This document shows, one piece after another, positions 46,019 to 57,800 of a DNA stretch of 64,000 nt. A model generated the notes under the pieces. That model was not told the DNA's origin and did not search any database. It saw nothing but the letters and a program-made list of their open reading frames with translations. Position numbers and translations under genes: made by a program. This stretch comes from Byssochlamys sp. IMV 00236 (lineage: Eukaryota; Ascomycota; Eurotiomycetes; Eurotiales; Thermoascaceae), in contig MSJH02000823.1 of NCBI GenBank assembly GCA_001931875.2, positions 90,296-154,295 of the forward strand, written 5' to 3'. Numbering within the stretch: the first letter of the stretch is position 1; each line of letters opens with the position of its first letter.

Positions 46019-48383
46019 GGATCTAGATTCTTTGTACGCTAGAGATAAATATGGGTTCAAAATCCCCCTCCCCCGCCCCTAGATTCAAGCAAGCAAGCAA
46101 TTCGAGCCATTTTGGTCAGACCATGCTTCCGTGCCATCATTCAATGACTATTCGACATCTATTAGTAACCCCTATCACTGAATATAACGGAGCTTCTAAT
46201 TAAACCTATATATACTGTACCCTAGCCATATGAATAAAGACTCCCTATAGCATAACCCCGGATGAAAGGGAAACTAAAATAGCTCAACATAGTATACAAG
46301 GTCTCTAGCCTCTAAATACGCGTTACGCAAACAATGGAGGGATCTTTTTAGAAATAATGACCGAGGTGCAGGTTGGTCATGAGCTCCCCGCGGTGAAGGA
46401 ATGGATACTGATATCCGAGACTGTCGAGCGTCTCGAAGTATATTTCCTGGGCCAGGGTTTCCCTCCCGTGCTGATATATAGCACAGTAAAGTAACTAGTT
46501 ACTATTAATATTATTATTATCGGCTCTGTATGGTAAGGGGAGATTCGAGATTCGGACCAATGTCACCACCGAAATGGGGTAAGGACGATTTACTTAATAG
46601 CAATGGACCAAGGGGCCAGGTAGAGAAATAACTACCTAGGCATGTACATACAATCAATTATTATTAGGATGCAGGGAATAGTCGACAGAGCAACGGGGTC
46701 GTACTCTGTTAATAACTAGTCTACTATCTAAGTACTTCTAGATCATCTCGATCCCCGTAGATATGTACATACTACTGGAACTTGATCACATCTGTTCTCC
46801 CCCCCCGTCTGTCTCACCCAGCCACCATGCCACATAATTCGTTACTCCACCCAACGATAAATTTAGACATTTTCCCCCAGGCCATTTCTCAATAATACTC
46901 ATAGACACTATGAGGTAAGGTATTCATTATCGTATCAAATGGCATTTCATAACAATAGCAATAACTAGTTAGCAATAGTATACATATTGATAATGCATCC
47001 GAAACGTTGTTAGTTATTATTGAGTTTATTTTTTTCGCTTCTATATGTGGGTGGGTAATTGCTATTTTTGACCAGTATCATACTGTGCATACTTACGGAG
47101 TACTGCACATAGTTACTTCAGATGGGTACCCGTTGGAAAGAAAAAACCAAAAGGCAAGAAAGAAGAAGGGTATTGTGGGATGGATGACGAAGGATATGCT
47201 TTGGTCTGCATGATACATGCTGCTTGTTTCTGTCTATTAGTTAATGGATAGGGAAAGAAAGATGAGGAGAGATTTTTATGCTTGTTTGTCTATATTTGGG
47301 TTGGGTACCAAGTTACTCTGGAGTCTGCTGGCTACCTCTACGCACCTTTTTTCTTTTTTTTTCTATTCGAACACGAATCAATAAGATACGAGACATGATC
47401 TAATAAACAGAATAACTAACTATCGGGGGTTAAGGACAAATGACTGTGAGTATTATAGTAGTACTAACTAGTAGATATCAGTACGCATCATTGGCCCGCA
47501 GCTAGCCTCTTTTCTTACTTTCTTGTTTGTCGTGACAATCCAACTAGTTAGTCAGATAGAATTGAATATGCAGAAGTCGATAGAAAAGTACTGAAAAAAA
47601 AGTATGCTGCATATGAGGGTGAGACGACGTGGCAAGGATATGTATGTATGTATTACCTCGAGTTGTGTCATCAGTGGATGTTTTACCCCAAGTGACATGC
47701 CTGTAGCTGATCTGTCCTACGCGTCTATTATTACTTTACTTCATATGCAGTATCCTCTTTACTATTACCTTCAGGATCTGAGGTTAACTACTGACTAGAT
47801 GTACCCCAGTCGATTCGTGTTTTTTTGCCCAGACCGAAAAGGGAAGGTCTCATGGACCCTTTTTAGTGAAATTTTCGGCGAAATATGTGGCGAACCATGG
47901 CTACGTCGCAGTCTAGCAGAGCGGAGAATAATAAGTATGGAGTAAGACTGATTGTCATTCATTCCTCTTAAGGAACCGGGATGTATGGTACGGTCGGGAG
48001 GAGCCCGATGGAGCACAGAACTTTGCCGTCCCGAGCCGACATCCTTGAGACCGATTTTGGGGTATAGTGCCGTCACTTCATTTGCCGCGGTTCACCGGCT
48101 GGTCGAGAGAGGGATCGAGCGAGAGAGAGAGAGAGAGAGAGAGCTGAAGCTGCTGGAGGCAAAGACGTATCAGCATCAAATTCACGAGCTCAAGTTCTTC
48201 GGTGTGGTTCTTTTGATGGAGTCCCTCCCGCGGCTCGGGCCCGACGGGGTCTTTTCCGAGTCGCAAATCGAAACGCAAGGAGACGATCTAGAGAGAAAAA
48301 CTTGCAACGAGAAGTTGACTGATGTATCTCCCCGTGCCAGCGATGGAGTATCGAGCACGGACGTCCAACAAGTATCTATCAGC
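46019..48383. other. Gene-poor stretch left of the hAT-like element
   Basis: AT-rich, with many TAGTTA/ACTAGT words and a (GA)n run at 48121-48143. A plus-strand frame at 47952-48386 (144 aa, containing the Glu-Arg repeat made by (GA)n) has mixed coding appearance. It was not called as a gene. Confidence 0.4.
48121..48143. repeat. (GA)n microsatellite
   Basis: Eleven or so GA units in the gene-poor stretch. Confidence 0.85.
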
Positions 48384-48657
48384 TAGGGATGGCGATTTGA
48401 AATTCAAAATGTCATGAATTTCAGTAATAAAAAAGATTTTAATTTCACNNNNNNNNNNNNNNNNNNNNNNNNNNNNNNNNNNNNNNNNNNAATAGTATCG
48501 TACCTACTATTGGTTATTCTCTTCGCTTAATTTCCTAATACGTCTTTAGCGCGCCCCACCTATGGTCTGTGCGTTTTGAATTTCGAAACGAAAAAAAAGG
48601 GTTGAATTTCAGTATTTCAGTAATAAAAAAGAAAATGTCTGAAATTCACCACCCCTA
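48384..48657. mobile_element. hAT-like MITE with 8-bp target-site duplication
   Basis: The element starts TAGGGATGGCGATTTGAAAT and its reverse complement starts TAGGGGTGGTGAATTTCAG, giving imperfect terminal inverted repeats. It is flanked by identical 8-bp copies CTATCAGC at 48376-48383 and 48658-48665. An 8-bp duplication and TAGGG-type ends are typical of hAT transposons. At about 274 bp, including 42 unknown bases, it is too short to encode a transposase, hence a MITE. A 19-bp direct repeat (ATTTCAGTAATAAAAAAGA) occurs inside at 48418-48436 and 48614-48632. Confidence 0.75.
48449..48490. other. Assembly gap (42 N)
   Basis: A run of 42 unknown bases inside the hAT-like element, between its internal direct repeats. 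The true length may differ from 42. Confidence 0.98.
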
Positions 48658-48665
48658 CTATCAGC

Positions 48666-51500
48666 AGACGCCAGGAACGGTGAGCGTGACCGTCTAGTTG
48701 AAGTATCTCATGAATCTTACCTATTCAATGTATTTTCCGTAGGAGAATATTGGCGCCAATAGAGGTTAGTAGTTTATCTAGGGCGCGGTTGGGCATCGCT
48801 TGCAAAGTTGGGCCCGGCAAACTCAACTTCACATTGCGGGGTCAGGCACGAGAAGACGTGGTGATGATCTCTTTACCGCTTCTTCCCACAATAATAATAT
48901 GTAATAAATGCTTCGTGGGAACTGTCGAATGACCCAGGAATGATGGTGTAATCGTGAAACGCTAACAGACTCCTTTGTGACGGGGTATGGTTGACAGAAA
49001 TTATTAGTTAATCCCGATGGATGATGACAACGAACGAGGGGTCGCGCTGACTTGGGCTGATTGTGATTGCTGGAGATGGCCTGAACATCATCCACAGTAT
49101 GATTCTAGCGGATTCTCAACTGACAGCGGAGAGATATGTTCCCATCTTCAAATTCACGATGGAAATGTCGATGAAACTCGAGGGCGCCACTCTAGGGCTG
49201 CAGATTCAGTAACATGCTAAGAGTTTCAGACACGAAACCGCGCCAGAGAATGAATCCACTGAGTAGATCACCGAACATGTGGGATATATCTAGCATTCCA
49301 ATCGTAATAATAGCCCGGGGCTAATAAAATCTGTCCTATACGGAATGATCGAAGGTATGGTATAGATATCCCGCATGATGTGTATCATTCAGCAACATAG
49401 TAGTTAACTTATCGATTAGATCTCAAGCTGCAAAAGGCTTAATCATTCCCCCTGGGTAATCCCACTCCCTCCATGTCCATGGAAGGCAGGGAAGCTGCAT
49501 CGACATGCATCTAGGAAGCAACGAGCCGTCTTCCGGAGCCGGGATGATTGATAACTTAAGAGATAGCGCCAGATGAGGGGCCCTGTATCGCAGGAATCTG
49601 TAATATCTAGCGTTGCTGTGGCTGACGGGTAACATATCGTCCACATCGGTAGCGGGCACGATACTATCGCCCACTTGAACAGGGTTCACCGCTGTCATGT
49701 TCTTGAACGTTTGATTCTATCAGCGCTCATTAGAGTAAATCGAGGAGAATGGCACTTGGGCAGAATAATCATAATAATAATAATAATATAACACCCCCAC
49801 GGAACTCCGAACAAAATGACGGAAATTTGATTCCTAAGATAGAATGGCTTCGCAAACGAGCGGGTGTAGCCGCGATCCAGTCGGGGACTGCCTCTCTCAC
49901 GCTGTCGACGTGGAGACCCTCGTTGCACGATCACTGGTGGTTTAGAAAGATGGAGATCACACGCGCTTCGCGAAGACTCTAGCTGTATCACACTACTCGT
50001 ATTTTATTGTCAAAGCTTCCATCTGTTGGTTCTCTGCGTTTCATTTGCCATCGATGGGGCACCGCACTGGGCTCTTAGACAGAATTCTACCATATTCTCC
50101 TACATGTCGGAGGTTCGTCTTGCAGGATGTCCACAAACAGCCACGTTCTAGTCAGCAATCTCGCGCGCAAGATGGTCAGCCGTGATAACGACTATTATTC
50201 CTCTCCGACAGTTCCAAGGAACTCCGGCGGAAAAATGGGCAAAAGGGTCAAAGGGAAGCGACTCTTGGCGATCGTCCACGCTGTTGGAAACTGGCATCAT
50301 TGGTGAAAGTGACCGGATGGGGAATTGCGACGGTCTACCAGTAAAAGAGAAAACGCCCGTGTAGGCGGTTATCTAGTGCCTTGGCATGCAATCTAAGTCT
50401 CTCCGACTTTCCGATAGGCTTGTGCGATGGTTCCTCCGGGACGATCGCTACGGGAGCCGGGGACGAGTCATCGCTCGTGCTGGGATATTCATGGTGTTTT
50501 GGGAGAGAGGAGAGAACTTGATTGGGAAATGGAAGCGAGGGTCGCTTTCTCCAAAATGAAAAAAAAAGAGCAACCGGGAAACGATCATCATATCTAGCCC
50601 TACTGCAATGAGAGGGAAGGGGGGAGGGGGAAAATGACCGGAGATGAAGGAAATCGAATGGAGCCGTCACTGTAGATCCCCGCGAGGTCGAATGAACGGA
50701 CGAGTTATGATGATCTGTCACAGTTTTCCTGTCCGACGATGGGGAGAATACGGGATGCAGAAGTTTCCAGGTCGTCTCTTGGACCAGCAGTTCGGAAATT
50801 CTTCTTGTTTCACCTGTTTCCAGATTGCTAAATCATCGGCATTTGTAGTAGTTATTAGATATTATTATATTATTCCATGGACCACAAGGCAATGATCGTC
50901 GAGTCAGGACCCTCCAACTGGGGAGGGCAATTAATCCTCGACGGTTTCAGTGGTGAAAGGGAACCTGCACTAGGAGATGCTCGGTCAGAATCAGTCACGC
51001 GCCAGAGCAGTGAGCGTACTAGAGGAAAATCCCAAGTGTATCACGACCAAGTAACACAGTGGTTCTTCTGGATGCAGTAGTAGATAGATAGTGGACAGAT
51101 CTGGGGGCTTTGTTTTGCCTCCACCTTGCAGAGTCCGAGCCCTGGCCGATGTTGTTCTGCTGTACGTTGGCGGTCACGAGTCTGATCATCCTCGTGGGTG
51201 ATGCAGCAGCACAGGCACAATATTGTTGGATAATAATAATGGACACTGCTTTGGAGAGACGGGAATGGACGGAACACATCTCAGTGGCCGACAACGTTTG
51301 TTACATGTCCGTTCCTTGCTGCGGCATACCAGGTGGGCATGGATATTATCATTGTCATTTATTGACTGCTGGACTATTGTTTATCATTCTCCCCGGGGTC
51401 ACATCGCCCGTTGGCCACTGATGCATCTCATGAAATGCTCCAGTCACCAGGAAGCAGCAGCCGGCGGCATTAATTAATACTCCGTACTGTCAAAGCTCTC
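48666..51500. other. Gene-poor stretch right of the hAT-like element
   Basis: No confident gene. A (AAT)n run lies at 49771-49788. A minus-strand frame ending near 50343 has a coding-looking C-terminal part (HHEYPSTSDDSSPAPVAIVP then KPIGKSERLRLHAKALDNRL) with GC-ending codons. It could be an isolated or decayed exon. Confidence 0.35.
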
Positions 51501-51893
51501 TCAACGGACTGCAAGGGTCTGCGTGGGGCAGTCTTTTTGAGAGTAGATAGAGTAGATAGATACGGGTTTGAATAATAATGTCCAGAGCAAACGGAGAAAT
51601 ACCACAACCGCTTGACTTCTTGCGAGCCTTGCTGGGTGCATTTCAAGAGTTACTCTTACTGGTGCGGCAGTAGTAACCAGTATAATAGTGGTCACTATTG
51701 CACATGCACCTAGTACCACACCAAAAATAGCGGCCGTTTTTCTGTTTCTTTTTCTTTTTTCTTCCCCGTCCTTTTTCCCCGATGACTCTGATTCTTTTGG
51801 AGAGGGTCGCGTTGGGCGTAGACTGTCGGAACCGTCGGGGCGAATTCGTGGCAATCTGATTCCAAACGATATCGCTTGATAACACTATAGCAG
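51501..51893 (-). CDS. Possible exon of a single-pass membrane protein
   Basis: An open minus-strand frame reads as a polar basic segment (PTRPSPKESESSGKKDGEEK, KRKRNRKT), then one hydrophobic helix (AAIFGVVLGACAIVTTIILV), then a short outer part with stop near 51501. It has no ATG. It opens after an AG at 51894 (CTATAG), so it would have to be a 3' exon of a longer gene or a relic. No family is recognised. Confidence 0.2.
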
Positions 51894-54221
51894 TAGAGTA
51901 AGCAGCTAAGCTGTCACCAAAACGCCACGAACTAAGACCCGATCTATAAGTATGTATGTACTTGTACATGTACAACTATGAACTCCTCAGCTGTGGGCTG
52001 GTTTCAGTAAAGGAGATAGATCACCGTGCCAGCCTTGCCAGTTGCCAGCTGGGAAGGCTGACATCATTTCCATTCCAGGTGCGTCATGCGGCTGGGGTTT
52101 TAGGCTCATGAACGATAGATACGGCGGTAGCTCAGGGATGGCAGAGCATTGTCGCCTACGAAACATCGAGCTGTGTGAATCTGCCTTGACTGCATCGTCA
52201 AACCGCGGACGTGGCCGCTGGAAAAGAAGCGGCAGCGCGGGGGCCCACCGTGGATTCAGATTCAGGTCCGACGGGTACAGGCGAGCGGCGAGAAAAAACG
52301 GATTGCGGAACACCAGTCGGAACTAGCGAAAAAGGAAACCAGAGCCAATCCGCAGACTGCGATGACGGTCGTATCACATTGTGGTTGCTCGCGGGACAGA
52401 CTCTCCACAATGACGATTGTCAGATCTGGGGGAGAAGAGGAAACGCGGATAGCGATGATTATGGATGATTCGGATTTCCCAGTGTCTGTTGCAGATGTAT
52501 GTATGTAGGTAGACACGGGCCGTATGCTGCGTCATAACTCGCTTTGTCGAAGAATTCTTGGTGGGCTTGATTCGACGCAGCCTCCAGAGGAATGCAGCAA
52601 AAAGGGGAAAAGAGCAAAAGAAGAAGGTATGTCCCTATAGATCGGTAGGAGACGATACGGCGGACGGACTATGGGCTGCACGATGCTTGCTATTTGCCCT
52701 TTGGCCACCGTTGAGCGCTGTCTATCCGCCGCGACCATGGGAACGGTGTCAATGGTCGCTATAGCGTATCGGCCGACGGCTGCGTGGTGGAGGGATGCCA
52801 AAAAGAATCAAATCGTCTTTTTGCAACCGTTAGGAGCCAGGGATGATCCTCCATCCCTGCTGCGTCTCAGGACGTTTTTTCAGACGCGTTCGGTCGCCCT
52901 TATTATCACCGTCGTACCCGTGGGAATGGGTGATCCTACACCAACGCAGGGCTTGGGGGAGAGAGCCAAGTCGATCGTAATCGGATACGGAGTAGCTAAT
53001 TCGCATCGCTGCTTGTCCACGATTCCACGGTGAGAAGGCCCACGCTGTCAGTAGTATAGTAGTAATATAGTAATACCATAATGATTTAGTAGTATCTGTG
53101 GTAAAAAAAAAAGAGAGAGAAAGTAGGGGAGTCGAGTCACACTTAACGCGGCTCCCATGCTCGTCCTCCGACACTGGGACTATCGGATAGCTATCCAGGA
53201 CAGTCGACGGCGCAGTGCCGCCTGATCCAAGCAACGCAGCCAGCACTAGCAAAGCGTTGCTTCTGGAAAGCCTCAAGAATCCGCGAGATCTGCTGCGTTG
53301 GCGGGAGTCCTATTGGGCGTGTTCGGCAGGGGAATGCCACCGCGTCTGCCGTGTTGTCGCTCAAAGGAACCTTGGAACGTCAGTCAGCTGTATGGTGGGT
53401 AATGAGGATCATCGAGCGACTAACAAAGGGCCTAACTAACTCACTACTAGCTAGTAAGTTAACTCACTCAACTCACGCAGCCCAAGAAGAGAGAGAGAGA
53501 CTTAACTCTCACACGCTGGCAGCTCTACCGCACCGTCGGCCGCCACGAGTCCCAGCAGCAAAAAAAAAAAAAACTACTACGACCACTACGACCACTACGA
53601 CCACTACGACCACTACTACTACTAACTAATAATTCACTTACCCGCTCCTTTTCTTTTTCTTCACCACTTAACACTACTAAACCCGCGAACCTCCTTCGGT
53701 CCATCGTCCGTCACTAAGTACTAATACTAAGTAGTCGTACTCCGCCCGATGGGGTCAACCCACTGCTCGTCAAGACACTAAATTTACCCTTCCTCTTCCC
53801 CCCCTCCCCGCTGGAACGGCGAAAGCGAAAAAGCTGTCCTCCCTCAAAAAGCCCGCCATTCGCGTTGGCCACCATCCACGCCGTCTATACCACGTTGTAC
53901 CCGTGTCGTCGACACAAAAATCTGTCTCTCTGCCCCTTGGCTCTCTCTCTCCTGCTCTGCTCCCCTCCTTTCTTTCCCCAATTTCCCACCCACGCGTGTG
54001 CGTCCAACACAGCATAAAACTTCCTCGACGTTGATTTCAATTCCTCGGACCAGCGCTTCTGATCCTGGCGCCGTGTTCGAGGTCGGGTGCTCATCTGTTT
54101 GGCTGTGGTTGATCTCCCCGTCCAACATCGTCTACCCGCAACCCGCAATCCCCCCCTGGGTCCGACCATCCAAAGTTTTCTCTCTCGAAGAGAACTCCAG
54201 ACACATCATTCCCCCCCAGAT
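51894..54221. other. Gene-poor stretch before the SCOC-like gene
   Basis: No confident gene. A GC-richer patch at about 53140-53400 has coding-looking frames on both strands that I could not resolve. A nonamer GACCACTAC is repeated four times at 53581-53616 after an A run. The last 400 bp is CT-rich, as in promoters/leaders. Confidence 0.4.
53581..53616. repeat. GACCACTAC nonamer, four tandem copies
   Basis: Four perfect 9-bp units flanked by ACTAC triplets and preceded by a poly-A run. Confidence 0.9.
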
Positions 54222-54807
54222 ATGGCATCGTCGCCCAGTGAATTACAAGGCTCATCTCCAGTACCGGCGATGCCGCATCCGAACGACAATACTCGCATGC
54301 ATACATCGTCACTATCATCGTCGTCTTCTTCCATCTCTGACGCTGAGCCCGAGCGCAGGTCGCGGGCAGAGCGGCCACGTATGGCCAGCCGGAAGCCCAG
54401 TGCCTCAATACTAGTCCCGCGAGACCACCCTGAAATCGAGATCGAGGAGGAGGAATTCCCCCCGGATGATGCTCGTGCGATGAGCCCCCGCCGCAACTCC
54501 GCTGACCTGGAACGGTTGGGAAAGGAAGCCAGACAGACGCTACAGGAGTAAGTGTCTCCAAGAGCTTTGGAGAGCGTTGTATTCTACGTGTGAATGGCTG
54601 GCTGACTGTTGATGCAGACAAGCAAGAACATTACAATCGTCACTGCAGGCACTGGCGGAGCGGATTGAGTTGGTCAAGTCGGATCACGACAAGCTGGAGA
54701 GCGAAAACAAGTTCCTTCAGGATTACATTGGTGGCCTTACGCGGAATATGACCAAGAGCGAGATCACATCGACAACGGGTGCGAAGACGAAGAAGTCTGC
54801 GAAATAA
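54222..54807 (+). CDS. Short coiled-coil (SCOC-like) protein
   Basis: A 171-aa protein from exons 54222-54547 and 54618-54807. The 70 bp intron (GTAAGT...GCAG) joins ARQTLQE to QARTLQSSLQ. The N-terminal 100 residues are Ser/Pro-rich and acidic. The C-terminal half is one amphipathic coiled coil of about 45 residues (LQSSLQALAERIELVKSDHD then KLESENKFLQDYIGGLTRNM), ending in a basic tail. The LxSENxxLxxYIxxL pattern matches the SCOC/SCOCO family, whose animal member binds ARL GTPases and FEZ1 and acts at the Golgi and in autophagy. The start at 54222 is preferred because the in-frame extension to 54087 looks like leader sequence. It is isolated, with over 4 kb of non-coding DNA on each side. 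Confidence 0.82.
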
Positions 54808-57800
54808 CTCTCTTCCGGCGTCCAAGGGGTGAAGAAAAGGAATCGTGTCGACTCGAAGAAGATCGTGATAAAGACGGCAGCGAGAGGACAATCCGTTGAA
54901 GACATACGACGGCTGTCTCGGGACGTTGGGACGGAGTCGCCCTATCCCTAATTGCACGGTGACCGTCGATAATTACGTTAATACCTTAATATGCACGTTG
55001 CCAACGTCCCAACGAATTCGGCCTCGCCTCTCGATCTTACAATAAACCGAGCGACCTATCCATCCTCATCTTTTTGCTCGCCTCTTGGAGAACTTCTGCG
55101 GCGGACACTTCAGATTGCCTTGGAATCCAATTTACGGCCGTGGTCTCGTGGTCTCTGCATGTCAGCCGCAGAAGTTCAGCCTTCCACCCTATCAAGTAAA
55201 CGGGTCGGTCCTGATCTGTTGAGATGTGGGAGACATCGTTCACTTATCGGATACCGGAACCATCCCCCATCAGCTCTCACGTTTCTCGTCACACATCGCC
55301 TCTACTACCGTTACCTCTCCGCTGCGCACCAATGCCGTCGCATCAACACGGCTGGAGTCTCACCTCACATTGTGTTACCTACCGCTATCGAACCGGGGAA
55401 CGCACCATCGCCACAGGGACGCCAACCTCCCGAAGAGCCGCTTTGCCATGTGGAATGTTCGCCGTGAACAACTAACTGCTGGGCAACGGAGCGAGCGGCT
55501 GACGTCATGGCACATGACGCGGTGTCGCTAACGGAACACGCCGCTCAGTGGCTTGGCAGTCGCTTCGTCCCTTCGTCTCTCTCCCCCCTTCAAACACAGG
55601 TTTCTTTCTAAAGAAAAGGAGACACATCCAACCTCCTCGGCGTGATCGTCGTCCCTTCCGAGTCGTCCGAAATGGGCTGAACTCGCTTGTCTTGTCTATA
55701 TTTGCGAACTACTCTCTCTGCTTTCGGTACATGGTTTGGAACTGTTATCTATCCACGGAGCTTTTTTTGTCTGTTATTGGCATGGCACGTTAAGGCGTTA
55801 GGTTGACCGGAAAGGCACCAGAGATCGGTGGCCTCATGCCATATTTGCCACTTACGTTGTCACGGTCTGGTTAGCAAAAAAGGCGGGGAAGCATTTTCAT
55901 GGAGCTGCCAATGGTTGTGTTGCCTATATATATATCCCTTGTCGCGTCCTTGCTTGATACATTGTTTTTTTTTTATGATTGGCTTAGGGGCCTGTCGATC
56001 CGGGGCGCCCGACGTCACTTGGGAAGTTTTTTGTTATGGATACCATACAGATGATATGCGACCACCTGAATTCCCGTTTTGTTTTCTTCGTTAACCCTGG
56101 GCCCAGTGCCGGTAGACTGTTTCTCTGTGCACCCAAGTGCGCTCCACACCTTTTTTGTTATACAAAACCATTTCCTCCTTTTCGGAAAGAACCCATTTCG
56201 AGCTTTGGTTCGAACATTCAGCGGTTGCGCCTCACTCTTGTTTCATCCGGATCTCCACAAGAACAATGGCATAGCGCAGCGAATTATTATGACTTCAATA
56301 AAAAGCCATTTAAAAATTCATCTTCATCCATATCTCTTATGCGTAATTAACTATCGTAACTCGTGTCTCATCTCAAACAGGATACTTCTCAACTATTAGA
56401 TGAAGAATCTCACCATCCCCCATACCCAGCCATCCAAGGAGAGAGTATTACCGACCCGATCGCCGATCCCACCATCGCAATCACCGTCATCGATCAACAT
56501 TAAGCCTTGTTCCAAGTGCAGATCTTCTTCCCTCGAACGCCCCCTCCAGGCTCCCACACAAGACTGGCTGACAGCGGAGTCTGACAATAATCGTTGGCCA
56601 CCGGGGCATGAATCGCAAATCGCGCCTCGTAATCAACCAGCCAATTGATTTAAATTAATCCCCAAAAAAAATCCAAACCCCTTCCACAAATCCGAACTTG
56701 TCTTTTTGTTTTTCTTTCTTGTTCCTAGCAAGGCGCAAAGATCCCAGGAGGGTGGGTGGCGGCGTCTGGAGTTAAAAAAGAAAAACGCATCTCGCGTACC
56801 TGACTGGTTATCATGGACGCGCGCCACTGAGACATTGAGGCAGGGATGTATATACATACATACGTATACGTATACATGAAAATCAACTTATGGTCCACAC
56901 TTCCCCCCGCCTTTCCCGCTCATTTTACGGAATACTTTTCAACACTAGGGGAGAAGCTGAGCCGCTTAATATAGCTGAGTTTAGAGTAGGGGTTTCAAGT
57001 ATCTACTACTGGGATGTCTTGTTTTATTTGATTTGGTTGTTCCACGTCGAGGAGGTTGGGAGTAGATATTTACGTAAGGTACCGTAATGAATTGCGGTGT
57101 TTGAGTCAATGCATGGCTTTAAGAGGAGCTCTTTTGGTTTGAGAATAACTTAATGCTCCATAAGTGACAGGTGGATCTCGAAAATAGGGAAATATCTAAT
57201 CGCTGGATATTTGCTGGATATTTCGATTCACGGCTGTCGGAAACAGGGGGAAGGAAGACACCCTATTACTTCAAAGCTGAATGTATTATGTATGTACCAT
57301 ATTTATCTTACCCATCATGAAGGATCGAAGATCATTAATTCAACTCTCCAAGGGCCAGAAGACATATGTACATAGGTAGTTACTACTACAGTACTACTTA
57401 ACTACGGAGAAGTAATCAACAATACGTGGTAGACTGCTATTGTACGTAGAATAATAGATCACGAGCCCTCTTTCCGAATCCATACCGCGTGTCTAAGGTA
57501 GATAGATAGAGTTAAACATGACGCTGTTTGTGGAACCAAATATAATTTACTGGCATTATTGTGCGTCATGTGAACGAAGGCTAGGGGAAGAAAAGAAAAA
57601 GATACAACAAACTAATTGTCAATTTTCACATAAGGGAAGATAGTTATTGGATGGTGAATAGATCATGCTCGGCATTTGGCCCTTAGTCTCCCCCAATTGT
57701 GATTGAGAGATTTTCCTAATTCGTTTCTTGACAGACCAATCATTTACTGGGAAGTGACTATGAGTTAAGTTAGTTACTCGCTGTGTATTTACTTTGTCAG

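Noticed and set aside
47952..48386. 144-aa plus-strand frame before the hAT-like element
   Set aside because: Part of it is a Glu-Arg run made by (GA)n, and the rest shows no family signal. It is kept only as context for the insertion.
49423..49698. 91-aa minus-strand frame, and 49749-49982 plus-strand frame
   Set aside because: Both have reasonable composition but lack domains, partners or neighbours that would support a gene.
53215..53439. Coding-looking frames on both strands in a GC-richer patch
   Set aside because: Plus and minus frames look equally plausible and neither has a proper start, splice partner or motif. It may be a relic.
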